Shown here one piece after another: positions 27,087 to 37,331 of a stretch of DNA of 64,000 bases; positions within the stretch are counted from its first letter, which is position 1, and the number at the start of each line of letters is the position of its first letter. The DNA is taken from contig NZ_CP087132.1 in assembly GCF_020911885.1 (NCBI RefSeq), positions 1,178,001 to 1,242,000 of the forward strand. Reading direction: 5' to 3'. Source of the stretch: Flavobacterium acetivorans (lineage in GTDB: Bacteria; Bacteroidota; Bacteroidia; Flavobacteriales; Flavobacteriaceae). The position numbers and the translations under genes were made by a program. The notes below the pieces were generated by a model. That model was not told the origin of the DNA. It was given only the letters and a program-made list of their open reading frames with translations, and made no database searches.

Positions 27087-27120
27087 AAAAAAGCTGTCAA
27101 TGAAAATTGACAGCTTTTTT
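27087..27120 (+). terminator. Terminator after the RRM gene
   Basis: 14-bp stem (27087-27100 with 27107-27120) whose core is GCTGTCAA/TTGACAGC, ending in T6. It shares its GCTGTC core with three terminators further right. Confidence 0.85.
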
Positions 27121-27143
27121 GTTTGTATATTGTTTTGTATTGT

Positions 27144-27171
27144 GTAGAGACGCACTGCAATGCGTCTTTAC
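27144..27171. repeat. Dispersed palindromic repeat (GTAGAGACGCA type)
   Basis: Arms GTAGAGACGCA (27144-27154) and TGCGTCTTTAC (27161-27171) pair over 11 bp with one G-T; the loop is CTGCAA. A partial copy, GGTGCATCTTTAC, follows at about 27181-27193 and runs into the end of leuB. I recognise this palindrome as a type that recurs between genes in Bacteroidota and cyanobacteria. Confidence 0.65.
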
Positions 27172-27188
27172 ATTTCTGCGGTGCATCT

Positions 27189-28250
27189 TTACAAATTAGC
27201 AACCAGCCAGTCTCCTACTTCGCTGGTTTTATATGCTTTGTTTCCTTTTTCTGCTAAATCTTCGGTAACAATTCCTTGTTCGAGTGATTTATTAACGACT
27301 TCTCTTATTGCTGCCGCTTCTTCTTTTAAGCCGAAAGCATCTTCAAACATCATCGCTGCAGATAATATTGTAGCTAAAGGATTAGCAATATTTAATCCGG
27401 TTGCTTGTGGATAAGAACCGTGAATTGGCTCGTACAACGAAGTGTGTTCTCCTACGGATGCAGAAGGCATTAATCCCATAGAACCTGATATTACAGAAGC
27501 TTCATCTGTTAAAATATCTCCAAATAAGTTTTCGGTAATTAAAACGTCATAAGAGTTGGGCCATTGTACTAATCGCATCGCAACCGCATCTACAAATTCG
27601 TAAGAAACAGTCACCTCTGGATACTCTTTTTCCATGGCTTGAACAGTTTCTCTCCACAAACGGGAAGTTTCCAAAACGTTGGCTTTGTCCACACAACATA
27701 ATTTTTTAGAACGTGTCATTGCTAATTCGAAACCTTTTTTTGCCAAACGTTGTACTTCTGCTCTGGTGTAAACGCAGTTGTCGAAAGCTGTTTCTCCGTG
27801 GTCTCTTCTTCCTTTTTCTCCAAAATAAATTCCACCGGTAAGCTCTCTTAAGAAAACCAAATCGGTTCCTTCGATGCGTTCTCTTTTTAAAGGAGAATTA
27901 TCAATTAAAGACGGAAAGGTAAAAGTTGGTCGTACATTGGCAAACAAACCTAGTTTTTTGCGCATCAATAATAATCCTTGTTCCGGTCTTACGGGTGCTG
28001 ATGGATCGTTGTCATATTTCGGATGTCCGATAGCTCCGAACAAAACCGCATCGGCTTTCATACAGATTTCGTGCGTTTCGTCAGGATAGGGAACGCCAAC
28101 GGCATCAATGGCGCAAGCTCCTGTAAGAGCTGGAGTCCAGGTAATTTCATGATTGAATTTTTTGGCAATAGCATCCGAAACCTTTACGGCTTCATTGATT
28201 ACTTCTGGTCCAATTCCGTCTCCGGCTAAAAGGGCAATGGTGTATTTCAT
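27189..28250 (-). CDS. leuB: 3-isopropylmalate dehydrogenase
   Basis: 353 residues. ALLAGDGIGPEVINEAVKV at the start, the substrate-binding arginine segment with RPEQGLLLMRKKLGLFANVRP, and the metal/NAD site VQWPNSYDVLITENLFGDILTDEAS and GSYPQATGLNIANPLATILS identify LeuB. It oxidises and decarboxylates 3-isopropylmalate in leucine synthesis. It is the last gene of the minus-strand leu cluster, 30 bp after leuA, and its stop codon abuts the palindromic repeat. Confidence 0.96.
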   Translation of the reverse strand: MKYTIALLAGDGIGPEVINEAVKVSDAIAKKFNHEITWTPALTGACAIDAVGVPYPDETHEICMKADAVLFGAIGHPKYDNDPSAPVRPEQGLLLMRKKLGLFANVRPTFTFPSLIDNSPLKRERIEGTDLVFLRELTGGIYFGEKGRRDHGETAFDNCVYTRAEVQRLAKKGFELAMTRSKKLCCVDKANVLETSRLWRETVQAMEKEYPEVTVSYEFVDAVAMRLVQWPNSYDVLITENLFGDILTDEASVISGSMGLMPSASVGEHTSLYEPIHGSYPQATGLNIANPLATILSAAMMFEDAFGLKEEAAAIREVVNKSLEQGIVTEDLAEKGNKAYKTSEVGDWLVANL

Positions 28251-28280
28251 TATAGAGATTTTGTATTGTTGTTTTAAGGA

Positions 28281-29804
28281 TTAGTTTGCTGCTACATTCA
28301 GCATTTTTTGTGTTGCTATGATTGCAGCAACTGTTTGGTCAGAATCCAAACCTCTTGTTTTGAATTCTTTTCCGTTACTTGTCCAAGTGATTATGGTTTC
28401 GCATAAAGCGTCTGAGCTACTTCCGGGAGGGATTCGCACTGCATAATCGATTAGTTGAGGCAATTCGAGCTCTTTGCTCTTGTATATTTTTGCCAAAGCA
28501 TTCATAAAAGCGTCAAACTGGCCATCGCCTTGGGCATGTTCTTCAATGATTTCTCCTTCAATTTTAAGGCAAAGTGTTGTTGAAGGGCGCATTCCTTTGG
28601 CGTGCGATAAAATATACGATTGGACTATAATTCTTTCCTGATAGCTTTGGCTGTCCAAAACATCAGAAATAATATAAGGCAAATCCTCTTTAGTAACGGT
28701 TTCTTTTTTGTCTCCTAATTCAATGATTCTTTGGGTGACTAATTTTAGATCTTCAGGATTTAATTTTAAACCTAGCTCCTGAAGATTTTTCTCGATATTA
28801 GCTTTTCCCGAAGTTTTTCCTAAGGCATATTTTCTTTTTCTGCCAAAACGTTCTGGTAATAAATCATTAAAGTAGAGATTGTTTTTGTTATCGCCGTCGG
28901 CATGAATTCCTGCAGTTTGTGTGAAAACATTGTCACCAACAATGGGTTTGTTGGCGGGAATTCTATAACCTGTAAATGTTTCCACCAATTTACTCACGGA
29001 GTACAAAGAAGATTCTTTTACATTGATTGCAATCTCAGGCATGAAATCATTGATTACGGCAACGGTACTTTCAAGCGGAGCGTTCCCAGCACGTTCTCCC
29101 ATACCGTTTACGGTTACATGAAGTCCCTGTATACCTGCTTTTAAAGCTTCCATTACATTGGCGATACTTAAATCGTAGTCATTATGTGCGTGAAAATCAA
29201 AATGGGTATTTGGGTATCTCGTTACAATTTTAGAGATAAATTCGAAGGTTTCAGAAGGTATTAAAACGCCTAAAGTGTCTGGAAGTAAGACTCTTTTGAT
29301 GGGTTGTTTGGTCAGAAAATCTAAATACTGAAAAACATATTCAGGAGAATTGCGCATGCCGTTGCTCCAATCTTCCAAATAGACATTGGTAACAATATTG
29401 TTCTCATTTGCCAACGCAATGGCTTGTGCAATTTCGGCAAAATGTTGTTCGGGTGTTTTCTTTAATTGATGTGTCAAATGATTCAAAGAACCTTTGGTTA
29501 ATAAGTTTTGAACCTTAGCTCCGGCTTTTTTCATCCATTCGATAGAAAGTCCGCCGTCAACAAATGTTAGCACTTCAATTTTATTGCTATATCCTTTTTC
29601 TTCAGCCCAAACCATTATTCCTTTTACACCTTGAAATTCGCCTTCACTCACGCGTGCCGAAGCAATTTCGATTCTATCAATATTTAATTCCTCCAACAAC
29701 AATTGTGCAATGGTTAGCTTCTCTGCAGCAGAAAAGGATACTCCTGAGGTTTGTTCGCCATCACGGAGTGTGGTGTCCATTATTTCAATTTTTCTTTTTT
29801 CCAT
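28281..29804 (-). CDS. leuA: 2-isopropylmalate synthase / citramalate synthase family enzyme
   Basis: 507 residues. HMGL-like TIM barrel with IMDTTLRDGEQTSGV, the metal-binding HAHNDYDLS and GMGERAGNAPLE, followed by a C-terminal LeuA regulatory domain (about 380-500) of the kind that binds the end-product amino acid. The place inside leuC-leuD-leuA-leuB argues for 2-isopropylmalate synthase, the committed step to leucine. The sequence belongs to the longer-branch group that also includes (R)-citramalate synthases for isoleucine, so the substrate is not settled. Confidence 0.85.
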   Translation of the reverse strand: MEKRKIEIMDTTLRDGEQTSGVSFSAAEKLTIAQLLLEELNIDRIEIASARVSEGEFQGVKGIMVWAEEKGYSNKIEVLTFVDGGLSIEWMKKAGAKVQNLLTKGSLNHLTHQLKKTPEQHFAEIAQAIALANENNIVTNVYLEDWSNGMRNSPEYVFQYLDFLTKQPIKRVLLPDTLGVLIPSETFEFISKIVTRYPNTHFDFHAHNDYDLSIANVMEALKAGIQGLHVTVNGMGERAGNAPLESTVAVINDFMPEIAINVKESSLYSVSKLVETFTGYRIPANKPIVGDNVFTQTAGIHADGDNKNNLYFNDLLPERFGRKRKYALGKTSGKANIEKNLQELGLKLNPEDLKLVTQRIIELGDKKETVTKEDLPYIISDVLDSQSYQERIIVQSYILSHAKGMRPSTTLCLKIEGEIIEEHAQGDGQFDAFMNALAKIYKSKELELPQLIDYAVRIPPGSSSDALCETIITWTSNGKEFKTRGLDSDQTVAAIIATQKMLNVAAN

Positions 29805-29879
29805 CTTAATACTAATACGATTTTTGTTTTAATGATACTCTGCAGTCGAATGCCTGTGTTTTTTTGGATAATAGTAAAA

Positions 29880-29923
29880 GCAGTTACTTAGCTCACCAAT
29901 AAAGTTGAGACTAGAGTAACTGC
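29880..29923 (-). promoter_or_regulatory. Hairpin in the leuD-leuA spacer
   Basis: GCAGTTACT (29880-29888) and AGTAACTGC (29915-29923) form a 9-bp stem; inner CTCA/TGAG can add four pairs. On the minus strand TTTTAC follows, a weak terminator tail, so it may reduce read-through into leuA-leuB or stabilise mRNA ends. Confidence 0.5.
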
Positions 29924-29938
29924 GTTTATTGGTTGCTT

Positions 29939-30535
29939 TTAATAAGGAAGTTTATCGGCAAAGCCAATAATTTCTTCTTTGATGTTTTGTAAATAATCGA
30001 TGTCATCAAAACCATTCAACATATTGTTCTTTTTGTAACCATTGATGGCAAAAGATTCTTGTTGTCCTGTTGTTAATAAGGTAATAGTTTGCGCCTCTAG
30101 GTTGATTTCCAATTCGGTTTTTGGATCAGCTTCAATAGCTTTGAAAATAGCATCAGCAAACTCTGGGCTAACTTGAACTGGTAAAACCCCGATGTTTAGA
30201 CAGTTTCCTTTGAAAATGTCAGCAAAGAAAGAAGAAACTACCGCACGGAATCCGTAATCGTAAACCGCCCAAGCAGCATGCTCTCTGGAAGAACCTGAAC
30301 CAAAATTTTTTCCGCCTACTAATATTTTTCCGCTATAAGTTGTATCATTCAAAACGAAATCTGCTTTTGGAGAATCGTCTCCATTGTATCTCCAATCGCG
30401 GAAAAGGTTATCGCCAAAACCAACACGTTCTGTTGCTTTCAAGAAACGCGCCGGAATAATTTGATCAGTATCTACGTTTTCGATAGGTAGTGGCACTGCA
30501 CTACTTCTAAGGATGTTAAATTTATCGTATGCCAT
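29939..30535 (-). CDS. leuD: 3-isopropylmalate dehydratase small subunit
   Basis: 198 residues. [21 protein letters not shown] and [27 protein letters not shown] are the LeuD/aconitase swivel-domain signatures. It pairs with LeuC to isomerise 2- to 3-isopropylmalate. Upstream of its start the spacer contains two copies, in opposite orientation, of a GATTAACGATT-type repeat. Confidence 0.96.
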   Translation of the reverse strand: MAYDKFNILRSSAVPLPIENVDTDQIIPARFLKATERVGFGDNLFRDWRYNGDDSPKADFVLNDTTYSGKILVGGKNFGSGSSREHAAWAVYDYGFRAVVSSFFADIFKGNCLNIGVLPVQVSPEFADAIFKAIEADPKTELEINLEAQTITLLTTGQQESFAINGYKKNNMLNGFDDIDYLQNIKEEIIGFADKLPY

Positions 30536-30703
30536 TTGATTTTTTATTTTTGATTAACGATTTCTGATTTTAGATTTATTCGAATGTAAAATAGTAGGCG
30601 TTAATTTTTTTTTGTAAAATGTAAATTGAAATTTTTAGGAGATTTTTTAATGAAGTGTGTCGAAATCTGAAATCAAAAATCGTTAATCTTCATTCATAAA
30701 TCT

Positions 30704-32098
30704 TTAAAAAAGCTCTCTCGGATCGGTTAATACTCCGGTAACTGCAGCAGCAGCAGCCATAATCGGACTGGCCAATAAAGTTCTTGAGCCTGGACCTTGA
30801 CGACCTTCAAAGTTTCTGTTGGAAGTACTTACCGTATATTTTCCTGCAGGAACTTTATCATCATTCATCGCCAAACAAGCCGAACATCCCGGCTGACGCA
30901 ATACAAATCCAGCTTCGGTAAGAATGTCTAATAGTCCTTCTTCTTTGATTTGCGCTTCAACAACATGAGAACCCGGAACTAGCCAAGCGGTTACGTTATC
31001 GGCTTTTTTTCGTCCTTTTACAATTTCGGTAAAAGCTCTGAAATCTTCAATTCGGCCATTGGTGCAACTTCCCAAGAAAACAAAATCAATAGGTTTGCCA
31101 ATCATTACGTCGTTTTCTTCGAAGCCCATATAGGCCAAAGATTTTTTGTAAGTTTCCTCACCACCTTCTACTTGGTTGGCATTTGGAATAGTTGCAGAGA
31201 TGCCAATTCCCATTCCAGGGTTGGTACCATAAGTAATCATGGGTTCAATGTCTTCGGCATTGATGTTTAATTCAGCATCAAAAACGGCGTCTGCATCGGT
31301 TTTCAAGGTTTTCCAGTACGCAACGGCTTTATCCCAAGCTTCACCTTTAGGAGCGTATAGTCTTCCTTCAAGGAAATCGAATGTTTTTTGGTCGGGAGCA
31401 ATCATACCACCACGAGCACCCATTTCGATACTTAGGTTACAAACCGTCATACGACCTTCCATAGACATTTCTTCGAAAACATTTCCGGCATATTCCACAA
31501 AATATCCCGTACCTCCCGAAGTAGTCAATTGAGAGATGATATAAAGAGCGACATCTTTTGGTCCCACTCCTTTGCTTAATTTGCCATTTACGTTAATACG
31601 CATTTTCTTTGGCTTCGGCTGCATGATACACTGGGTAGAAAGAACCATTTCAACTTCTGAAGTTCCGATACCGAAAGCGATTGCGCCAAAAGCACCGTGG
31701 GTAGAAGTGTGAGAATCCCCACAAACGATTGTTGCTCCAGGTAAAGTAATTCCGTTTTCAGGACCTACAACATGTACAATTCCGTTTTTTTGATGACCTA
31801 ATCCCCAGTGTGAAATGCCATATTCGGCAGCATTATCTTCTAAAGCTTTCAGCTGATTGGCAGATAAAGCATCTTCAACAGGCAAATGTTGGTTTATAGT
31901 TGGTGTGTTGTGATCGGCAGTGGCAAAAGTACGTTCCGGATATAAAACGGAAACCCCTCTTGATTTTAAACCTAAAAAAGCTACAGGACTAGTAACTTCA
32001 TGGATGAAATGACGGTCAATAAAAAAAACGTCCGGTCCATCTTCAATTTTACGCACCACGTGCGAATCCCATACTTTGTCGAATAATGTAGTACTCAT
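30704..32098 (-). CDS. leuC: 3-isopropylmalate dehydratase large subunit
   Basis: 464 residues. [10 protein letters not shown] at the start, [21 protein letters not shown], the 4Fe-4S ligand segment [14 protein letters not shown] and the pair in [11 protein letters not shown] identify LeuC of the aconitase superfamily. It is the first gene of the leu cluster. A leucine-rich open frame stops six bases before its ATG, which suggests translational control. Confidence 0.96.
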   Translation of the reverse strand: MSTTLFDKVWDSHVVRKIEDGPDVFFIDRHFIHEVTSPVAFLGLKSRGVSVLYPERTFATADHNTPTINQHLPVEDALSANQLKALEDNAAEYGISHWGLGHQKNGIVHVVGPENGITLPGATIVCGDSHTSTHGAFGAIAFGIGTSEVEMVLSTQCIMQPKPKKMRINVNGKLSKGVGPKDVALYIISQLTTSGGTGYFVEYAGNVFEEMSMEGRMTVCNLSIEMGARGGMIAPDQKTFDFLEGRLYAPKGEAWDKAVAYWKTLKTDADAVFDAELNINAEDIEPMITYGTNPGMGIGISATIPNANQVEGGEETYKKSLAYMGFEENDVMIGKPIDFVFLGSCTNGRIEDFRAFTEIVKGRKKADNVTAWLVPGSHVVEAQIKEEGLLDILTEAGFVLRQPGCSACLAMNDDKVPAGKYTVSTSNRNFEGRQGPGSRTLLASPIMAAAAAVTGVLTDPRELF

Positions 32099-32104
32099 TT
32101 TTAA

Positions 32105-32191
32105 CTATTTTTTTAGTGTATTTCTTCTTTGTTCAGCCCAATTCTTTAAATAAAGCCGTAGCAATGAGAGCAAATTTATTAAAAGAGTCAA
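32105..32191 (-). CDS. Candidate leucine-rich leader peptide of the leu operon
   Basis: On the minus strand TTG at 32191-32189 opens 28 codons ending with TAG at 32107-32105, six bases before the leuC ATG. Ten residues are encoded by Leu codons (TTG, CTT, TTA, CTC and CTA are used), with LL pairs at positions 3-4, 7-8 and 10-11, then KNWAEQRR. Upstream the frame is open for five more codons to a TAA; no ATG is available. A possible promoter (TTG, 21 bp, TATATAAT) lies about 15-50 bases upstream. There is no space for a terminator hairpin before leuC, so control would act by translational coupling rather than classical attenuation. Leu is common in AT-rich noise, so this remains a candidate. 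Confidence 0.4.
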   Translation of the reverse strand: MTLLINLLSLLRLYLKNWAEQRRNTLKK

Positions 32192-32743
32192 TAAAATAAA
32201 TTTCGATTATTCATTATATACGATACCCAACGCCGTTTTTACAACTGTCTAGTGCTTAATTTTGTTTGCAAATAATTTTATAAAGCAGTTTGGTTTTGGT
32301 TTTAATTTTCTTTTATTTTTCGTTTAAAGGTGAAGGAATGTTTTTTTTTAAAATTATTCATGTGCTTTAAAATCATTTCAAATTGAAGGTTGTTTTAAAA
32401 ATAATTTAATATAAACGATATTTTTGTTTATAATTAGCAATGATTGCTTCTTTTGTGTTTTTTTGATTGATCGTGTTCAATTGTTTTTTATTAGGCGAAA
32501 AAAGGATATTTTGTTTCATTTGTTTGTTCATTTTTTTTGTAAAATACTACGACATCCAAAAAATTAAGCAGCTCGTTAATTAGAAGATTTTTAAATTTGG
32601 TTGTGGGAATTTTAAAGAAACAATGATGGGATCTTTGGATGTTCTTTTGTTGATAACTTGCCTTAGTTCTTACTTGAAAAAAAACTAAATTTGAAATTCA
32701 ATTTTTGTAATTTTTTGAAATTACAATCATCTCATTTGCAATT
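32192..32743. other. Divergent intergenic region, leu operon / dnaE
   Basis: About 550 bases, very AT-rich with long T tracts. It should hold the promoters of leuC (minus) and dnaE (plus). I see no RNA gene, no long open frame and no clear riboswitch. An 8-codon frame starting at the ATG at 32214-32212 on the minus strand overlaps the leucine-rich frame out of phase. Confidence 0.4.
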
Positions 32744-35700
32744 ATGTACTTAATATTCGATACCGAAACTACAGGATTACCTAAGCGTTGGGACGCCCCC
32801 ATAACCGATACGAACAACTGGCCGCGATGTATTCAAATCGCTTGGCAGTTGCATGATGACATGGGGAAACTCATCGAACATCAGGATTATTTGGTGAGGC
32901 CAGACGGCTTTAATATTCCCTATGATGCCGAACGAATTCACGGTATTTCTACTGAATTGGCCGAAGCCGAAGGTATTTCGTTGGCGGAAGTTTTGGAGAA
33001 ATTCAATGTTGCACTAGGCAAAGCCAAATTTATTGTAGGTCAGAATTTAGGTTTTGATGTCAATATTATGGGTTGTGAATTTTACCGTTTTGGGGTCGAA
33101 AGTCCAATGGCTAATATTCCGGTTCTCGATACCTGTACCGAAGTTACGGCTTCTTTATTGCAATTGCCGGGTGGTCGTGGAGGAAGGTTTAAGCTACCTA
33201 CCTTGACTGAATTACATAGTTTTCTTTTTAATAAGCCGTTTGCTGAGGCGCACAATGCCACTGCCGATGTGGAGGCAACTACGCGTTGTTTTTTAGAATT
33301 AATTAGAAGAGAAAATTTTACCAAAGAACAGCTGGATGTTCCGGCGAGTTATTTTCAGGATTTCCAAGCTAAGAATCCAAGAGAAATTCAACTTATTGGA
33401 TTAAAACATATCAATTTAAAGGCAGCTTCGGATAAGATTCGTCAGCAGCTTCAAGAGGTTGGACAGGATCTTTCGCAAACGATTATTTCGGATGCAGATA
33501 AAAAAGATTTTTCGGCGGCCAAGTTTGCTCATTTGCACAATCATACTCAATTTTCGGTTTTGCAATCGACTATTGGAATGGGGCCTTTGGTTTCCGTAAC
33601 TGCTAAGTATGGTTTTCCGGCTGTAGCTATGACCGATACCGGTAATATGATGGGAGCTTTCCATTTTGTGAGTGCGATAATGAACCATAACAAAGGAGCT
33701 TCTGCCAAAAATAAATCTTTGGTAGAAAATGGAGAAGAACCAACAGAAACCGAAATCAAACCCATTGTAGGTTGCGAGTTTAATATTTGCGAGAATCATT
33801 TGGATAAAACCAAAAAAGACAATGGATATCAAGTTGTTTTATTAGCCAAAAACAAAAAAGGCTATCATAATTTAGCCAAAATGGCTTCGATAGCTTTTAC
33901 AGATGGGTTTTACTATGTACCGCGTATTGACCGAAAGATTGTAGAAAAATACAAGGAAGATGTCATGGTGTTGTCCGGGAATTTATACGGAGAGATTCCG
34001 AGTAAAATTCTAAACATTGGTGAAAACCAAGCCGAAGAAGCCTTGCTTTGGTGGAAGGAACAATTTGGAGCTGATTTTTATATCGAAATCATGCGTCATA
34101 ATCAAGAGGATGAAAACAGGGTGAATAAAACCCTGATTGAATTTTCAAAAAAACACGATGTAAAATTAATCGCTACTAACAATACCTATTATGTAAATAA
34201 AGAAGATGCGAATGCGCATGATATTTTATTGTGTGTAAAAGATGGGGAGAAGCAAGCAACGCCAATAGGTCGAGGCCGAGGCTATCGTTATGGCTTACCC
34301 AATCAGGAATATTATTACAAGTCGGGAGAAGAGATGAAAAAACTCTTTGCTGATTTGCCTGAAGCCATTATTAATATTCAGGAGATTGTAGACAAGGTCG
34401 AAATTTACTCGCTTTACAGGGATGTATTGCTGCCTAAATACGATATTCCAGTAGAATTTGTAGTTGCTGAAGATGAAGCGGATGGAGGAGTAAGAGGGGA
34501 GAATAAATATTTGCGTCACCTAACTATGGTAGGGGCGGAAAAAAGATATGGTGAAATTACACCCTCTATTCAGGAACGATTGGATTTTGAGTTATTGACT
34601 ATTTCCAATTCCGGATATCCGGGTTATTTCTTGATTGTGCAGGATTTTATCGCCAAAGCACGGGAAATGGATGTTTCTGTAGGGCCGGGTCGTGGTTCGG
34701 CAGCGGGTTCGGCGGTGGCGTATTGTCTTGGAATTACCAATATTGACCCGATTAAGTACGACTTGCTTTTTGAGCGTTTCCTGAATCCTGATCGTGTGTC
34801 CATGCCCGATATCGATATTGACTTTGATGATGAAGGTCGTGGTCGTGTAATGGATTATGTAATCAAAAAATACGGAGCCAATCAGGTGGCTCAGATTATC
34901 ACCTATGGTAAAATGGCAACCAAATCAGCGATTCGTGATACGGCTCGGGTGCTTGATTTGCCTTTGTTTGAAGCCGACAGGATTGCAAAACTGATTCCGG
35001 CTATGATGCCTTCTAAATGGAATTTGGCGCGTTTTATTTCAGAAAAAGAAGAAGATGTTAAAAAAGCCTTGCGTTCGGACGAATTTGAGAATGTAAAAGA
35101 GCTGATTGCCATTGCCAATGAAGATAGTTTGGCAGGAGAAACTATTCAACAGGCGAAAATTTTGGAAGGCTCGATGCGAAACACGGGTATTCACGCCTGT
35201 GGGGTGATTATCACGCCATCGGATATCACTAATTTCGTTCCGGTAACCACGGCCAAAGATTCGGATTTATATGTGACCCAATTTGATAACTCGGTTGCTG
35301 AAAGTGCCGGACTATTAAAAATGGACTTCTTGGGTTTGAAGACCCTAACTTTGATAAAAGACACTGTAAAACTAGTAAAATACAGAACCGGAATTCAATT
35401 GGATCCGGACACTTTCCCGATTGACGATGTCAAAACCTATGAGTTGTTCCAAAGAGGGGAAACGGTGGGGATATTCCAATACGAGTCACCCGGAATGCAG
35501 AAATACATGAAGGACCTGAAACCAACGGTTTTTGGGGATTTGATTGCGATGAATGCCTTGTATCGTCCGGGACCTTTGGAATATATTCCTTCTTTTGTTC
35601 GAAGAAAAAATGGAGAGGAACCTATTGTTTATGATTTAGATGCCTGCGAAGAATACCTTGGTGAAACCTATGGAATTACGGTCTATCAGGAGCAGGTGAT

Positions 35701-37279
35701 GCTTTTGTCTCAGTCCTTGGCCGATTTTACCAAAGGTGAGGCTGACGTTTTGCGTAAAGCCATGGGTAAAAAGCAAAAAGACGTTTTGGATAAAATGAAA
35801 CCAAAGTTTGTAGAACAAGCCGCTGCCAAAGGTCATGATGCTAAAGTATTAGAGAAAATATGGAAAGACTGGGAAGCTTTTGCGAGTTATGCCTTTAATA
35901 AATCGCACTCTACTTGTTATGCTTGGATTGCTTATCAAACGGCCTATCTAAAAGCGCATTATCCGGCAGAATATATGGCTGCGGTACTTTCGAATAATAT
36001 GAGTGACATCAAGCAGGTGTCGTTCTTTATGGAAGAATGTAAGCGTATGGGGCTGCAGGTTTTAGGGCCTGATGTCAATGAGTCTTTTCATAAATTTACC
36101 GTAAATGATGATTATGCGGTGCGTTTTGGGATGGGGGCTATTAAAGGTGTGGGTTCTGGAGCCGTGGCAACTATCGTAGAGAATAGAAAAGACGGGAAAT
36201 ACAAGTCTATTTTTGATTTGACCAAGCGTATCGATTTGCGTGCCGCCAATAAAAAAGCATTAGAAAATCTGGCTTTGGCCGGAGGATTCGATTCTTTTTT
36301 GGGAACCACTCGGGCACAGTATTTTCATGATGACGGTGACGGAATTACTTTTTATGAAAAGGCGATTCGTTACGGTGCTAAATTTCAGGAAAACGAGAAT
36401 TCGTCACAGGTGAGTTTGTTTGGAGAAGCCAGCGATGTGCAAATTGCGGAACCTGTTGTACCGCCTTGCGAGGATTGGAGTACGATGGAAAAATTGGCCA
36501 AAGAAAAAGAAGTTGTTGGGATTTATATTTCGGGACATCCGTTGGATGATTACAAATTTGAAATGAAATATTTTTGTAACGCTAAGTTAGAAGCTCTTAA
36601 AAGTCTGGATTTGTACGTAGGGAAAAGTCTGTCGTTTGGCGGAATAATCAATAACGTTCAGCATCGCGTGGCCAAAAATGGAAAAGGCTGGGGGATTTTT
36701 ACCTTAGAAGGCTATGATGAAAGTTATGAATTTAAAATTTTTGGTGAAGAATATCTAAAGTTCAGGCATTTTTTTATTCAAAATAACTTTACCTACATAA
36801 AGGTATTGGTCAAAGAAGGCTGGGTTAATCAGGATACAGGGAAACGCAGTGAACCCAGAATACAGTTCACTTTAGTGCAGTATTTACAGGATGTCTTGGA
36901 TGATTTTGCCAAAAAGTTGATTTTGCTGTTGAATATAAAAGATTTACAGGCGGAATTTATTCATAAACTAAGCCGACTTTTTCAGGAGAATAAAGGAGAC
37001 AATCAAGTTACTTTTGAAATCATGGAGCTGGAGAAAGTCAGGAAGATTGTGCAGGCAGATCCGGTAGTTTCTGAAAACGACGAAGATGCTTTTGTTGAAG
37101 AAATCGATGATGTCGAAACTTCAGAATCCGATTCTTCAAACACAGTTGGAGTTACCGAGATAGAAGAGATCAATGTAGTGACGAAGTTGTCGATGCCAAG
37201 TAGAAAATTAAAAATTAAAATCTCAAACGAATTGCTTTTTGAATTAGAAAAAATGCAGATTAATTTTAAATTGAATTAA
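32744..37279 (+). CDS. dnaE: DNA polymerase III alpha subunit with fused N-terminal exonuclease
   Basis: 1511 residues. Residues 1-190 form a DnaQ-type DEDDh 3'-5' exonuclease (FDTETTGL at 5-12, then HNATADVEAT). From about residue 265 a PHP domain begins (HLHNHTQFSVL), followed by the polymerase core with GPGRGSAAGSAV near 648 and the catalytic MPDIDIDFDD near 686-695, the helix-hairpin-helix region (FGMGAIKGVGSGAV) and an OB domain (SLSFGGIINNVQHRV). E. coli DnaE has 1160 residues and a separate epsilon subunit; here proofreading is joined to the polymerase, as in other flavobacteria. An acidic linker (about 1440-1480) precedes the tail. Confidence 0.96.
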   Translation: MYLIFDTETTGLPKRWDAPITDTNNWPRCIQIAWQLHDDMGKLIEHQDYLVRPDGFNIPYDAERIHGISTELAEAEGISLAEVLEKFNVALGKAKFIVGQNLGFDVNIMGCEFYRFGVESPMANIPVLDTCTEVTASLLQLPGGRGGRFKLPTLTELHSFLFNKPFAEAHNATADVEATTRCFLELIRRENFTKEQLDVPASYFQDFQAKNPREIQLIGLKHINLKAASDKIRQQLQEVGQDLSQTIISDADKKDFSAAKFAHLHNHTQFSVLQSTIGMGPLVSVTAKYGFPAVAMTDTGNMMGAFHFVSAIMNHNKGASAKNKSLVENGEEPTETEIKPIVGCEFNICENHLDKTKKDNGYQVVLLAKNKKGYHNLAKMASIAFTDGFYYVPRIDRKIVEKYKEDVMVLSGNLYGEIPSKILNIGENQAEEALLWWKEQFGADFYIEIMRHNQEDENRVNKTLIEFSKKHDVKLIATNNTYYVNKEDANAHDILLCVKDGEKQATPIGRGRGYRYGLPNQEYYYKSGEEMKKLFADLPEAIINIQEIVDKVEIYSLYRDVLLPKYDIPVEFVVAEDEADGGVRGENKYLRHLTMVGAEKRYGEITPSIQERLDFELLTISNSGYPGYFLIVQDFIAKAREMDVSVGPGRGSAAGSAVAYCLGITNIDPIKYDLLFERFLNPDRVSMPDIDIDFDDEGRGRVMDYVIKKYGANQVAQIITYGKMATKSAIRDTARVLDLPLFEADRIAKLIPAMMPSKWNLARFISEKEEDVKKALRSDEFENVKELIAIANEDSLAGETIQQAKILEGSMRNTGIHACGVIITPSDITNFVPVTTAKDSDLYVTQFDNSVAESAGLLKMDFLGLKTLTLIKDTVKLVKYRTGIQLDPDTFPIDDVKTYELFQRGETVGIFQYESPGMQKYMKDLKPTVFGDLIAMNALYRPGPLEYIPSFVRRKNGEEPIVYDLDACEEYLGETYGITVYQEQVMLLSQSLADFTKGEADVLRKAMGKKQKDVLDKMKPKFVEQAAAKGHDAKVLEKIWKDWEAFASYAFNKSHSTCYAWIAYQTAYLKAHYPAEYMAAVLSNNMSDIKQVSFFMEECKRMGLQVLGPDVNESFHKFTVNDDYAVRFGMGAIKGVGSGAVATIVENRKDGKYKSIFDLTKRIDLRAANKKALENLALAGGFDSFLGTTRAQYFHDDGDGITFYEKAIRYGAKFQENENSSQVSLFGEASDVQIAEPVVPPCEDWSTMEKLAKEKEVVGIYISGHPLDDYKFEMKYFCNAKLEALKSLDLYVGKSLSFGGIINNVQHRVAKNGKGWGIFTLEGYDESYEFKIFGEEYLKFRHFFIQNNFTYIKVLVKEGWVNQDTGKRSEPRIQFTLVQYLQDVLDDFAKKLILLLNIKDLQAEFIHKLSRLFQENKGDNQVTFEIMELEKVRKIVQADPVVSENDEDAFVEEIDDVETSESDSSNTVGVTEIEEINVVTKLSMPSRKLKIKISNELLFELEKMQINFKLN

Positions 37280-37306
37280 TTCTGGAGCTTATGGATTCTT
37301 TATTTT

Positions 37307-37331
37307 AATTAAAATGGGTTAATTTTTTTTT
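37307..37331 (+). terminator. Weak terminator after dnaE
   Basis: AATTAA (37307-37312) and TTAATT (37319-37324) around AATGGG, followed by nine T. The AT-only stem makes it uncertain. Confidence 0.4.

Noticed and set aside
32099..32230. Classical transcription attenuator for the leu operon
   Set aside because: The leucine-rich frame ends six bases before leuC; there is no terminator hairpin between.
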